Positions 7,912 to 15,679 of a DNA stretch of 17,367 nt are shown piece after piece (the stretch's first letter is position 1; the number at the start of each line of letters is the position of its first letter). The DNA is taken from positions 1 to 17,367 of the forward strand of contig CAZMBD010000049.1 of assembly GCA_964564325.1 (NCBI GenBank), in the 5' to 3' direction. Below the pieces are notes generated by a model that worked only from the letters and a program-made list of their open reading frames with translations, was not told the origin of the DNA and searched no databases. This stretch comes from JAAZMA01 sp964564325 (GTDB lineage: Bacteria; Bacillota; Clostridia; Tissierellales; Tepidimicrobiaceae). The translations under genes and the position numbers were made by a program.

Positions 7912-8505
7912 TTGTTTAAAAGGTTAATTTTAACTCTAGTTAATAGTTTTGCACTTTCAATGATATTAAGAATGCAAATCATAACTCCAAAGGCTACAAG
8001 TAAAACTATATTATTTGGTGTTAAGGTACCACGAGATGCAGAATATTATAAAGAGGTACAAGAATTATATGAGGAATATGATAAAATTAGTAAAATTGTA
8101 GGTGCAATTGCTTTAATAATATTAAGTATATTAGTTTTTTATTTCTATAATATAAAATTTCAGCTATTATCTATACTTTTATACATAGCATTGTTGTTCT
8201 TAATTTATCTAAGATCAAATTATAAAGCTAGAAAATTAAAGAAAGAAAAAAATTGGGACAAGATGGATAGTAAAGTTATAATAGTGGACAAAGATGAAAC
8301 ATTAGAATTTCAGACCAAAAGTGAAGATGATTTATGGAAACTAGGCAATACTATATATTGTAATTCGGAGGATATTTCTTTATTTGTAAAGAAACGTTAT
8401 GGTACTGGCTGGACTATTAATATAGGCAGGCCATTAGGTTTAATTTTATTTTTAGCTTTATTATTTGGACTATCTATAATTATAATTAAATTAATTAAAT
8501 TATAA
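7912..8505 (+). CDS. DUF5808-domain membrane protein
   Basis: A 197-residue membrane protein. Hydrophobic segments lie at about 61-80, 82-100 and 174-194, and a weaker one near the N-terminus. Residues 33-40 (ILFGVKVP) followed by an acidic helix resemble the juxtamembrane segment of DUF1648/DUF5808 proteins. Residues about 142-175 (WKLGNTIYCNSEDISLFVKK, then RYGTGWTINIGRPLG) match the DUF5808 pattern of W-x-x-G, a Tyr/Asn-rich turn and GWT-x-N. Function is unknown; such proteins often accompany GntR or sigma regulators in Firmicutes. The start is TTG at 7912, 5 bases after GAGGTG (7901-7906). It lies 40 bases before the moxR-like gene and may be cotranscribed with it. Confidence 0.75.
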   Translation: MFKRLILTLVNSFALSMILRMQIITPKATSKTILFGVKVPRDAEYYKEVQELYEEYDKISKIVGAIALIILSILVFYFYNIKFQLLSILLYIALLFLIYLRSNYKARKLKKEKNWDKMDSKVIIVDKDETLEFQTKSEDDLWKLGNTIYCNSEDISLFVKKRYGTGWTINIGRPLGLILFLALLFGLSIIIIKLIKL

Positions 8506-8545
8506 AAACATTTTGGACAAGCATGTAAAAAAGGGGGCTTTATAA

Positions 8546-9487
8546 ATGGAATTGCAAAAATTTTTAGAATTCAAAGAAAAAACTATAAAAAATGTGTCAA
8601 AAGTAATAATTGGAAAGGATGAGGAGATAGAATTAATAATGGTATCCTTTTTAGCAGGAGGACATGTATTATTAGAAGATATACCAGGGACAGGAAAGAC
8701 TATGATGGTAAAAGCTTTTTCTAAGACTTTGGACTTGCCTTTTAAAAGAATTCAATTCACACCGGATTTATTGCCTTCGGATATTACAGGTATGAATTTT
8801 TATAATCAAAAAATTTCAGATTTCGAGTTTCGAGAAGGTCCATTGTTTTCTAATATAGTACTTGCAGATGAAATAAATAGGGCAACTCCTAGAACGCAAT
8901 CTTCACTTTTAGAGGCTATGGAAGAAAAACAAATAACTTCTGATGGACAAACTAGAAAATTAAATTTACCTTTTATGGTATTAGCAACTCAAAATCCAGT
9001 AGAATCCTATGGTACATTTCCGCTTCCAGAAGCTCAATTAGATAGATTTTTTATGCGAATTAAATTAGGTTATCCTACTAAAGAAGAAGAAAAGACTATA
9101 ATTACTAAAAATGTAGATAATCCACTTGATCATATAGGGCCTATAATTAATCAGGAAGAATTAAATTATCTATTAAAAAATGTATCTAAGGTGTCAGCTA
9201 ATGAAGATGTAATGGACTATTTGGTGGAAATAGTAAGCGCAACAAGAAACAAAAAAGAAATTGCACTAGGTGTTAGTCCTAGAGGTTCTATTTCACTTTT
9301 CAAAGCTTCTCAAGCATATGCAGCAATTAATGGCAGAGATTATATATTGCCTGAAGATATAAAATATATAGCTCCTTATGTATTAAATCATAGGATAATA
9401 GCTCCTAGTATGGATAATATAGAAGATTCTATTGAATTGATTAAAGAAATAGTAGAGAATGTAAAGGTACCATTGGAGGAGATTTAA
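8546..9487 (+). CDS. MoxR-family AAA+ ATPase
   Basis: A 313-residue AAA+ ATPase of the MoxR group. Walker A is EDIPGTGKT (44-52), Walker B VLADEIN (105-111, Asp108/Glu109), the MoxR stretch NRATPRTQSSLLEAMEEKQI follows, sensor 1 is ATQNP (147-151), and LPEAQLDRFFM (160-170) carries the usual Arg-rich end. The C-terminal helical lid contains LGVSPRGSISLFKASQAYAA. MoxR ATPases act as chaperone-like assembly factors for proteins with von Willebrand A folds or at the envelope. ATG with a purine-rich GGGGG site about 7 bases before it. It heads a three-gene operon, with 2 bases to the DUF58 gene. Confidence 0.92.
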   Translation: MELQKFLEFKEKTIKNVSKVIIGKDEEIELIMVSFLAGGHVLLEDIPGTGKTMMVKAFSKTLDLPFKRIQFTPDLLPSDITGMNFYNQKISDFEFREGPLFSNIVLADEINRATPRTQSSLLEAMEEKQITSDGQTRKLNLPFMVLATQNPVESYGTFPLPEAQLDRFFMRIKLGYPTKEEEKTIITKNVDNPLDHIGPIINQEELNYLLKNVSKVSANEDVMDYLVEIVSATRNKKEIALGVSPRGSISLFKASQAYAAINGRDYILPEDIKYIAPYVLNHRIIAPSMDNIEDSIELIKEIVENVKVPLEEI

Positions 9488-9489
9488 TT

Positions 9490-10566
9490 ATGGCTTGGGT
9501 TTTGACAGGCATAATACTCCTTATTTATTTAATCAATAAATGGACATTATCCAAGGGGTATACAAATCTGTCCTATAGGATGGAAATAGAAAACAATGTG
9601 GCAGAAATAGGAGAAAAAATACAAATATATTCCATATTAGAAAATAACAAATTTTTGACAGTACCTTTTTTAGAAGTAAATGAAAAGTTTCCAAAAGGCT
9701 TTAATATGGTAGCTAATAGATATACTATATTTATTATGCCTTATCAAAGAGTAAAAAGAGGTTATAAAATTATAGGAGAAAAAAGAGGTCTTTACAATAT
9801 AGAAAATGTAGATTTTGATTTAGGAGATTTTATAGGATTTAAATTTAAGAATAAATATACAAAAATAAAAAAAGAAATTGTAGTACTTCCTGAAAAGTTA
9901 GATTTACAAGAAGAAATTGCGCCTATAGGATCTTTAAATGGAGATATATCTGTTAAGAGATGGATAATAGACGATCCCTTGATGACTATAGGTATAAGAG
10001 AATATACAGGAAATGAACCAGAAAGATATATTCATTGGGGTTCTTCTATGAAATATAATAAGCTAATGGTTAAAAATTTCGACTTTACTACAGATAATAG
10101 TGTTTTAGTAGTTTTAAATACTGAAACTATGAAGCCTAGCTGGCAGCCCATAGAAGAAGATTTAATAGAAAAGTGTATATCCATAGCTAGAGGAGTTATG
10201 GAGGAATTAGAAAGTGAAAAAATACCCTATGGATTTGCTACTAATGCCCACAATGACTTATCTATCTATGAAAAAGGATATTACTATCATACAGGTTTAG
10301 GAGAACAGCATTTGGAAAATTTCATTGAGATATTAGGTCGATTAAGCTATAAAGTAGATACATTTTTTGAAAATACCATCAGAAATATTGCAAAAAAACA
10401 AGGAAATTATACTACGGTGGTGATTATTACACCTAGGATTTTAGATACTTATATAGAATCTATAAATACATTAAATAAAACTGTCAGTAGAACAGTAGTT
10501 ATATCCTTAGAAGATGAATATTTAGAAAAACTTCACAAAGATATAATTAAGTATAGGAGTAGATAA
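9490..10566 (+). CDS. DUF58 domain protein (MoxR partner)
   Basis: A 358-residue protein: one N-terminal membrane segment (about 2-17), a beta-sandwich part, then the DUF58 signature at about 168-186, GIREYTGNEPERYIHWGSS, followed by KLMVKNFDFT. After it comes a vWA-like Rossmann half. The first strand reads VLVVLNTETM; where many vWA folds have an acidic D-x-S metal site, this copy has Asn-Thr-Glu, so a classical MIDAS is unlikely, as in many DUF58 proteins. It is the standard partner of MoxR ATPases and is thought to work at the cytoplasmic face of the membrane. The gene starts 2 bases after moxR and ends 1 base before the next gene: one translationally coupled operon. Confidence 0.9.
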   Translation: MAWVLTGIILLIYLINKWTLSKGYTNLSYRMEIENNVAEIGEKIQIYSILENNKFLTVPFLEVNEKFPKGFNMVANRYTIFIMPYQRVKRGYKIIGEKRGLYNIENVDFDLGDFIGFKFKNKYTKIKKEIVVLPEKLDLQEEIAPIGSLNGDISVKRWIIDDPLMTIGIREYTGNEPERYIHWGSSMKYNKLMVKNFDFTTDNSVLVVLNTETMKPSWQPIEEDLIEKCISIARGVMEELESEKIPYGFATNAHNDLSIYEKGYYYHTGLGEQHLENFIEILGRLSYKVDTFFENTIRNIAKKQGNYTTVVIITPRILDTYIESINTLNKTVSRTVVISLEDEYLEKLHKDIIKYRSR

Positions 10567-10567
10567 T

Positions 10568-11752
10568 ATGGTAGAAATTATTTTAATAGAACTAATATCA
10601 ATAGTTTCATTTTTATATTCATTGTGGTTGATGTTTGCTTTTTTTGCCCCTATTAATGAAGTTTTTATAGTGTTTATTTGGATAATTGGTATCTCATTAA
10701 TTTGTGCTTTGATTTGTGATAAAAATAAAATATTTAATCTTATTATATTATTATTATTTTTACCAATAAGATTTTATAGTGATAAGGCTTCGATTTTCTT
10801 TATAACCATATCTAGCCTATTTATATTTTTGTATATTAAAAAATCCTTATTAAGAGGAAATTATTATCAGTATGCGGCTACATTTAAAAAGACTTATTTA
10901 TTTTATATAGTAGTACTTTATTTTAGGATATTATTAGATGGTTTTGAAGGTTCTATTGACCATGCTGCCCCTTTCATTATAATTCATATTCTTTCTTCTG
11001 TAATACTTACAAGGACTATTAGACATTTGGATTCTGGTATGGATATGGAAAAGATACGAAAAAATAATATTAGATATTTAATATTTATGGCCATAGTATT
11101 TTCTATAGCTACATTTAAAAAACTAAGGACATTTCTTTGGACAGGCATTAGTAAAGTTTTAGATACGATAATTTATGCAATTTTTTATCCTCTTTACTTG
11201 TTTGGTACTTGGATATCACCAGATCCAGTAGAAATTGTAGAAGAAGAAGTAGATTTAGATATGGTAATGGGAGATTTACCAGAAATGGAAACTTTGAAAG
11301 TATCTGAGGAAATAGGGGAAAAATTCTTAAATGTATTTCCAATAATTAAAAAGGTTTTAGGAATAGTTTTATTGGGAGTTTTAATATATATTATTTATAA
11401 AATAATTATTAGAGCTGGAGACAGAAATTATATAGACGAAGAATTTACTGAAGAACGAGAATATATTCAAAAAGAAAAGAAAAAACGTGGAATATTTAAT
11501 AGAGAAAAATATCCTAAGGAATTTGGGCAGCAAATTAGATATTATTATAGGCGATACTTAGAAAAATTAGGGAAATCAGATATAGAAGTATTAGAAACAG
11601 ATACTTCTTTTGAAGTAAACGAAAAAGCAGAAGAGATTTTTAGTGATGAAATTGAAGATATAAGGGATATCTATATTAATACTCGCTATGGTGAAAAAAA
11701 TGTAGACGAGAATGTGGTAGAAGAAATGAAAACCTTATATAAAAAGCTTTAA
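10568..11752 (+). CDS. DUF4129-type membrane protein, TgpA-like but without transglutaminase domain
   Basis: A 394-residue protein with about six N-terminal membrane segments (roughly residues 5-215), a short acidic linker (VEEEVDLDMVMGDLPEMETL), another membrane segment near 258-278, and a cytoplasmic tail. The tail (about 305-394) reads FGQQIRYYYRRYLEKLG ... ETDTSFEVNEKAEE ... INTRYGEKNVDENVV, which fits DUF4129. In related operons the third gene is TgpA/YebA-like: membrane helices, a Cys-His-Asp transglutaminase domain, a membrane helix, then DUF4129. Here the catalytic domain is absent and only a linker remains. It starts 1 base after the DUF58 stop and is followed by a terminator. The role is presumably envelope related; the domain call for the tail is moderately sure. 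Confidence 0.75.
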   Translation: MVEIILIELISIVSFLYSLWLMFAFFAPINEVFIVFIWIIGISLICALICDKNKIFNLIILLLFLPIRFYSDKASIFFITISSLFIFLYIKKSLLRGNYYQYAATFKKTYLFYIVVLYFRILLDGFEGSIDHAAPFIIIHILSSVILTRTIRHLDSGMDMEKIRKNNIRYLIFMAIVFSIATFKKLRTFLWTGISKVLDTIIYAIFYPLYLFGTWISPDPVEIVEEEVDLDMVMGDLPEMETLKVSEEIGEKFLNVFPIIKKVLGIVLLGVLIYIIYKIIIRAGDRNYIDEEFTEEREYIQKEKKKRGIFNREKYPKEFGQQIRYYYRRYLEKLGKSDIEVLETDTSFEVNEKAEEIFSDEIEDIRDIYINTRYGEKNVDENVVEEMKTLYKKL

Positions 11753-11753
11753 T

Positions 11754-11806
11754 GGGAATATGACAAAAGGTCTATTCTACTGTCATATTCCCAAGCTGCT
11801 TTTTTA
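11754..11806. terminator. Terminator between convergent genes
   Basis: GGGAATATGACA (11754-11765) pairs perfectly with TGTCATATTCCC (11781-11792) around a 15-nt loop. A T-run lies at 11800-11805. It ends the moxR operon. On the minus strand the same stem lies just beyond the stop of the carboxymuconolactone-family gene, though with a poorer U-tract. Confidence 0.8.
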
Positions 11807-11810
11807 GTGA

Positions 11811-12158
11811 TTACTTATTGGCTAAATATTGATCCATAACTTCTAAAGCCATAGCACCGTAAACAGTACCTGGGCCTCCACCCATTAGAATAGCAACTCC
11901 TACTGTTTCGGCTATTTCTTCACGAGTAGCACCTGCATCGATAGCAGTTTTTACGTGGCTTTGAATACAGCCTGTACATTTTACTACAATAGCAATTCCT
12001 AAAGCGATTAGTTCTTTAGTTTTTAGAGATAATGCACCATCTTTTGTACTTGCACTATGAAGAGCACCAAAAGCTTCCATAACATCTGGACAATTTTTTG
12101 CCAAATTTCCATAGGATTCTTGTAAACATTTTAGTTCTTCAACATGATTAGTAGTCAT
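11811..12158 (-). CDS. Carboxymuconolactone decarboxylase/AhpD-family protein
   Basis: A 115-residue all-helical protein of the CMD/AhpD superfamily. The motif KCTGCIQSH (60-68) holds the redox CxxC pair Cys61/Cys64 and His68; KTKELIALGIA upstream supplies the usual Glu, and GATREEIAETVGVAILMGGG is the standard second half. With CxxC and His present, a peroxidase or thiol-disulfide role (AhpD-like) is more likely than true decarboxylation of carboxymuconolactone; the single-domain length is typical. ATG with AAAGGAGG a few bases before it. It is a single gene, convergent with the moxR operon and divergent from the CPBP gene. Confidence 0.9.
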   Translation of the reverse strand: MTTNHVEELKCLQESYGNLAKNCPDVMEAFGALHSASTKDGALSLKTKELIALGIAIVVKCTGCIQSHVKTAIDAGATREEIAETVGVAILMGGGPGTVYGAMALEVMDQYLANK

Positions 12159-12180
12159 AATTAAAACCTCCTTTTATTAA

Positions 12181-12186
12181 ATTATA
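12181..12186 (-). promoter_or_regulatory. Possible -10 element of the CMD-family gene
   Basis: Read on the minus strand, 12186-12181 is TATAAT, 22 bases before the ATG and just before the ribosome binding site, giving a very short leader. No clear -35 hexamer is seen. Confidence 0.4.
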
Positions 12187-12303
12187 CCCTTTTTATATTA
12201 AAATATAGATTGTTGTTAAAAAAATATCAGAGAATAGTTTAAATAGAATTTTGTTCTTGTTTTAAATTAAAAATAAAGAAGGAATTTAGATAAAAATGTA
12301 GAA

Positions 12304-12309
12304 TATAAT
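12304..12309 (+). promoter_or_regulatory. Possible -10 element of the CPBP gene cluster
   Basis: TATAAT at 12304-12309 lies 53 bases before the ATG at 12363. There is no good -35 or TGn extension, so the call rests on one hexamer in A/T-rich DNA. Nothing else is seen in the 204-bp divergent gap. Confidence 0.35.
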
Positions 12310-12362
12310 AGTATAGTTCACGAGTTAATGATATATTCAAAATATGTGAATGGGAGGATTTT

Positions 12363-13256
12363 ATGAACATAAACATTAATGAAAATAGTATATTATTATA
12401 TAAGAAATTATTTAGAAAGAGAGCAATTATTTATTTAGCATTTGTTTATGGATTTGTTTTAATTAGCTGGATTCTTTCAATTATTAAAACATCCTATTCT
12501 GTATTGCTTTCATTTTTTAGCTTTTTCCCACTTTTATCTAATTTTTTTACTAGAGTAATTACTAAAGATAAATCACCGTGGATGATAAAGCCTAATTTTC
12601 GTAAAAACTGGAGAATATATTTAATAGCAGCATTTTTACCTAGTACTTTAATATTTTTTGGTGCAATACTATACTTTTTAATATTTCCAAATCATCTAGA
12701 TTTAAGTGCAGCAAAGCTAGTAGAAACATATGGTAAGTTTGGATTTCCATCAAATCTACCCCATACCCTTGATTCTATTATTAAAATTGGAATTGTAGGA
12801 ATTTTAATTTCTCCATTTATTATACCTGTAACTATATTTGCCTTTGGTGAGGAAATAGGATGGCGTGGTTATTTGCTGCCAATTTTAATGGAACTTATTA
12901 ATAAGGAAAGAGCAATTTTATTAAATGGTATACTTTGGGGATTAGCCCATGCTCCACTTATATATTTGGGGTTTAATTATGGCTTAGATTACTGGGGTGC
13001 TCCCTATACTGGAATTATAATGATGATTTTGGTATGTGTAGTTCTAGATATATGGTTATCTTATGTAACCATAAAATCAAATAGTATAATTCCTGCAAGT
13101 ATTCTACATGGTTCAATTAATGTAATAGGAGAGTGGCCAGCACTTGTGGCAGTTTCAGGGATAAACCCATTATGGGGGCCAGGTCCCACAGGAATTATTG
13201 GTATGGCAGGACTTTTGATTGGTGTGATTATTTTGTTATATTGGAAAAGTAAATAA
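12363..13256 (+). CDS. CPBP-family intramembrane glutamic protease (Abi/CAAX type)
   Basis: A 297-residue membrane protein with about eight hydrophobic segments. All three motifs of the family are visible: FGEEIGWRGY with Glu163, Glu164 and Arg168; WGLAHAPL with His196; and ILHGSINV with His249 and Asn253. CPBP proteases cut peptides within the membrane; bacterial members serve in bacteriocin self-immunity, peptide maturation or unknown tasks. No bacteriocin precursor is seen nearby. ATG preceded by GGGAGGA. It is the first gene of a plus-strand run; the next gene begins 14 bases after its stop, so the two small membrane proteins downstream are likely cotranscribed and may act with it. Confidence 0.9.
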   Translation: MNININENSILLYKKLFRKRAIIYLAFVYGFVLISWILSIIKTSYSVLLSFFSFFPLLSNFFTRVITKDKSPWMIKPNFRKNWRIYLIAAFLPSTLIFFGAILYFLIFPNHLDLSAAKLVETYGKFGFPSNLPHTLDSIIKIGIVGILISPFIIPVTIFAFGEEIGWRGYLLPILMELINKERAILLNGILWGLAHAPLIYLGFNYGLDYWGAPYTGIIMMILVCVVLDIWLSYVTIKSNSIIPASILHGSINVIGEWPALVAVSGINPLWGPGPTGIIGMAGLLIGVIILLYWKSK

Positions 13257-13270
13257 GAGGGAGGAAAAAT

Positions 13271-13744
13271 ATGAAAAGAATTGCAAATAAACAATTATGG
13301 AATTATATTGGGAGATTTTCTGTTATCCATATGATTACTTATAGTATAATAGCCATGATATTTTTGTTTATACAAGACGTGTTACCTGTTTCAAATAGAG
13401 TAGCTTTGGAATTTTACAAACCCTATAGACCTTTGAATTTCATGGTGCTATTTTCACAAGGATTACGTGGTGTTGTTTTAGCTTTTGTTCTTTATCCATT
13501 TTATGATTGTATTGTTAAGGGTAATCGTGGAGGATTGATTCTTTTTGGAGCACTGTGGGGACTTGTAATTCTAGGATCAATTGAACCCTTACCTGGTTCA
13601 ATTGAAGGGTTAATTTATACTGAAACTACTTTCGTGGAACATTTTATGGTACTACTAGCGGGGGGAGTTCAGGTTATGTTGTTTTCATGGTTATTTCTTC
13701 GTTGGGAGCATAGCATTAGGGAAGAGGTGGATTATTATGAGTAA
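13271..13744 (+). CDS. Small multi-pass membrane protein, first of a tandem paralogue pair
   Basis: A 157-residue protein with four hydrophobic segments, at roughly 15-35, 60-80, 87-105 and 125-145. I do not recognise a named family. It is clearly related to the next gene: shared features in the same order are RF..(I/L)H..TY, FIQD or QLQD, F..YRPL or F..FRPL, Q.LRG..LA..LYPF, a glycine-ended helix of the form LFG..W or FGL.ALGS, and a final VQ.(M/L)LFS.LF.RWE. ATG after GGGAGG. Its stop overlaps the start of the second paralogue by 8 bases. Role unknown; cotranscription with the CPBP protease is likely. Confidence 0.75.
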   Translation: MKRIANKQLWNYIGRFSVIHMITYSIIAMIFLFIQDVLPVSNRVALEFYKPYRPLNFMVLFSQGLRGVVLAFVLYPFYDCIVKGNRGGLILFGALWGLVILGSIEPLPGSIEGLIYTETTFVEHFMVLLAGGVQVMLFSWLFLRWEHSIREEVDYYE

Positions 13745-14225
13745 AAGATGTGGAGGGTATTTTATTCGATTCACAATACTTCATGTTCTAACTTATACTG
13801 TTATAGGAGTGATTTTCTTTCAATTACAGGATTATGAGAGGGCATTTAAAGTTCAGGAATACTTTGAGCTTTTTCGACCACTAGATCATCCTCTTGTAAT
13901 GTATTCCATGTTTATTCAAATATTACGGGGAGCTATTTTAGCAGCACTACTCTATCCATTTCAGAATATTTTTATGAAAGAGAAACAAGGATGGCTTTTG
14001 CTATTTACCATATTATTTGGTTTAACTGCACTTGGTTCATTAGTATCTATTCCAAATTTTATTGAGAGAATTACTGAAGTATCTTTTTTTCAAGCAGTTT
14101 TGGAAAACACTGTTGGGCTGCCAGAAATTATTGTACAGATATTACTTTTTTCTTGCTTATTTATAAGATGGGAAAAGAAAAGAAATAAAAAAACAAATGA
14201 GGGAGCAATTATGGAAAAATATTAG
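13737..14225 (+). CDS. Small multi-pass membrane protein, second of a tandem paralogue pair
   Basis: A 162-residue homologue of the preceding protein, with four hydrophobic segments in the same places. It shares QILRGAILAALLYPF (first copy: QGLRGVVLAFVLYPF) and the end VQILLFSCLFIRWE (first copy: VQVMLFSWLFLRWE). Sequence between these anchors has diverged, so the duplication is old. The start ATG at 13737 lies inside the end of the first gene (8-base overlap), with GAGGTGG about 8 bases upstream, which suggests translational coupling and equal amounts of the two proteins, as expected for a hetero-oligomer. Function unknown. Confidence 0.75.
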   Translation: MSKRCGGYFIRFTILHVLTYTVIGVIFFQLQDYERAFKVQEYFELFRPLDHPLVMYSMFIQILRGAILAALLYPFQNIFMKEKQGWLLLFTILFGLTALGSLVSIPNFIERITEVSFFQAVLENTVGLPEIIVQILLFSCLFIRWEKKRNKKTNEGAIMEKY

Positions 14226-14240
14226 AGAAGGAGGGACAAT

Positions 14241-14744
14241 ATGAAAAATATAATTATAAGACAAGCAAATGATAATGATATAGACGCAATAAAAACTATT
14301 GTAAAAGAGGCATTTTATAGACCAGGTAAGGATGAGCTTTTTAACGAATGGGAATTTGCAGATAAGGTGAGGAATGATTTTGGCTTTATTCCTGAGCTAG
14401 GTTATAATTTACTATTAAAGGCCTTAGTAGGGAAAGAAGAAGGATTAGCACTAGGACCAATAGCAGTTAAGCCTTCCTATCAAGGTCAAGGAATTGGAAA
14501 GAAACTTATGGAATATGGATTAAAAAAAGCTGGAGAAAGTGGTTTTAAGTGGGTTGTACTTATTGGGGGAGACTATTATACTCAATTTGGGTTTGAACCT
14601 GGCTCAAAATACAATATAGTATTGTCTCACAATCATTCTGAAAACATTTATGTAAAAATAAAGTTTTTTGGGTCTAATAGAGATGTATCTGGAGAAATAA
14701 AATATTGCGATTCTTTTTATGATGAAAATGGGGAGCTACTATAA
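14241..14744 (+). CDS. GNAT-family N-acetyltransferase (YhbS-like), apparently with internal deletion
   Basis: A 167-residue acetyltransferase-like protein. The acetyl-CoA site is clear: LGPIAVKPSYQGQGIGKKLM, with Q-G-Q-G-I-G as the pyrophosphate loop, followed by GGDYYTQFGF, typical of YhbS-like GNATs that take small or amino-acid-like acceptors. The N-terminal part runs IRQANDNDIDAIKTIVKEAF ... FIPELGYN and then jumps to LLLKALVGKEEGLALGP. Relatives I recall have about 30 residues between the IPEL strand and the ALGP strand (including a GHI strand); here there are about 18, so a beta hairpin seems lost, in frame. The product may be inactive. ATG after GGAGGG. The acceptor is unknown. Confidence 0.75.
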   Translation: MKNIIIRQANDNDIDAIKTIVKEAFYRPGKDELFNEWEFADKVRNDFGFIPELGYNLLLKALVGKEEGLALGPIAVKPSYQGQGIGKKLMEYGLKKAGESGFKWVVLIGGDYYTQFGFEPGSKYNIVLSHNHSENIYVKIKFFGSNRDVSGEIKYCDSFYDENGELL

Positions 14745-14777
14745 TGTATAAATAAAATTATTAATCGGAGGTGGCCT

Positions 14778-15335
14778 ATGAATTTAGAAGAATTACGTTT
14801 TAATTGTGCAATTGAACAAAAGAGAGGACTACATTTTATATTAGCATCTGTAATTATTTGGTTTTCTGTATTGATAGTTCATTTAACAACCCTACCTATT
14901 TTAAGTAAAAACCTAATTACATTTTGATGCACAGCACCTTTAATGCCTTTAGCATTTTTCATATCAAAAATAATTAAAGTAGATTTTCAAAACAAAGAAA
15001 ATCCATTGACTAATCTAGGTGTTTTATTTTCTGTAAATCAAATTTTGTATTTATTAATAGCTATGTGGGTGTATCCAACAGTACCTGAAAAAATGCTAAT
15101 GGTAATAGCAATGATTTTTGGAGCACATTTATTGCCCTATGGCTGGATGTATAAATCTAAATCATATACAGTGTTTGCCATTTTAGTCCCAATCTTGTCC
15201 TTAATAGTTGGCTTAAGTTTTGAACCTTATATACTTGCAATTATGATGATAATTATGGAAATCTTATTTAGCGCTTATCTGATATGGGAAAATAAAAAGA
15301 TTGAATTGGATTTTAGGCATGATATTGAATATTGA
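14778..15335 (+). pseudogene. DUF7010-like membrane protein gene interrupted by an in-frame TGA
   Basis: From ATG 14778 (GGAGGTGG upstream) the frame gives 49 residues ending LSKNLITF, then TGA at 14925-14927, then continues in the same frame for 135 codons (CTAPLMPLAFFISKIIKVDF ... NKKIELDFRHDIEY) to the TGA at 15333. The joined 185-residue product has five or six membrane segments and the length and pattern of the DUF7010 family as I remember it, in which the stop position appears to be a cysteine of an F-C-C-T motif. The simplest reading is a recent nonsense mutation. Selenocysteine would be the alternative, but the only nearby hairpin (AATGC/GCATT, 14942-14956) has loop CTTTA without the early G expected of a bacterial SECIS. 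Confidence 0.75.
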
Positions 15336-15375
15336 ATATAGGTGGGTTTATGTGCAGCAAAGAGTTTGCCATTAC

Positions 15376-15611
15376 GTGTACCATATTTTATTGGTAGCCC
15401 CGGCATATTTATAAAGAACGGTATCTCCGATTCGAGATTTGGCAAATAGCACGACACGGAAAAAATTAGGTTTGTATGCTCACTTCGTTCGCTAAAACAA
15501 ACCTAAACAATTTTTTTCCTTAGTCGGCTATTTGCAAAAATCTCTCATAAGTCGAGCCTTTTCTTTATAAATATGCCTCTAGCTTACTTACATATTAAAT
15601 ATAGAATGTAG
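15376..15611 (+). repeat. Structured three-tier hairpin element, copy 1
   Basis: A 236-nt element bounded by the shared motifs GTGT-n10-ATTGG (15376-15394) and AGCTTAC-n3-ATAT-n12-GTAG (15581-15611, by alignment to copy 2). Stem A: 15402-15418 with 15561-15577, 17 perfect pairs. Stem B: 15434-15440 with 15538-15544 and 15442-15450 with 15527-15535. Stem C: 15460-15465 with 15511-15516 and 15466-15474 with 15498-15506, with ACAA bulged on the 3' side. Apical loop 15475-15497 contains TTCGCTAAAA. The unpaired joints CTCC-n-ATTC, ACGACACGG, CCTTAGTCG and TCATAAGTCG recur in copy 2, while the stems differ but remain paired. No protein-coding sense. Orientation is set by these joints, not by promoters. 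Family not recognised. Confidence 0.8.
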
Positions 15612-15679
15612 CAAGACAAAAACCCTATATAGCCATTGAAAGTAACATGGGTAGAACCTGTTCTTATATTTGCCATTCT
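15612..15679. other. 68-nt core between the two structured elements
   Basis: Lies exactly between the two inverted 236-nt elements; the whole arrangement is symmetrical about 15645. It shows no open frame, palindrome or promoter that I can support. If the pair were a mobile unit, this would be its interior. Confidence 0.4.

Noticed and set aside
13061..13294. 77-codon frame antisense to the CPBP gene
   Set aside because: Lies inside a strongly supported gene on the other strand, with no start signal.
14928..14965. SECIS element after the in-frame TGA
   Set aside because: The only hairpin has five weak pairs and a loop CTTTA without a G in its first two bases, so it does not meet the bacterial consensus.
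15275..15457. 60-codon open frame on the minus strand
   Set aside because: It overlaps the end of the DUF7010-like gene and the 5' part of structured element copy 1; no start signal, no homology recognised.
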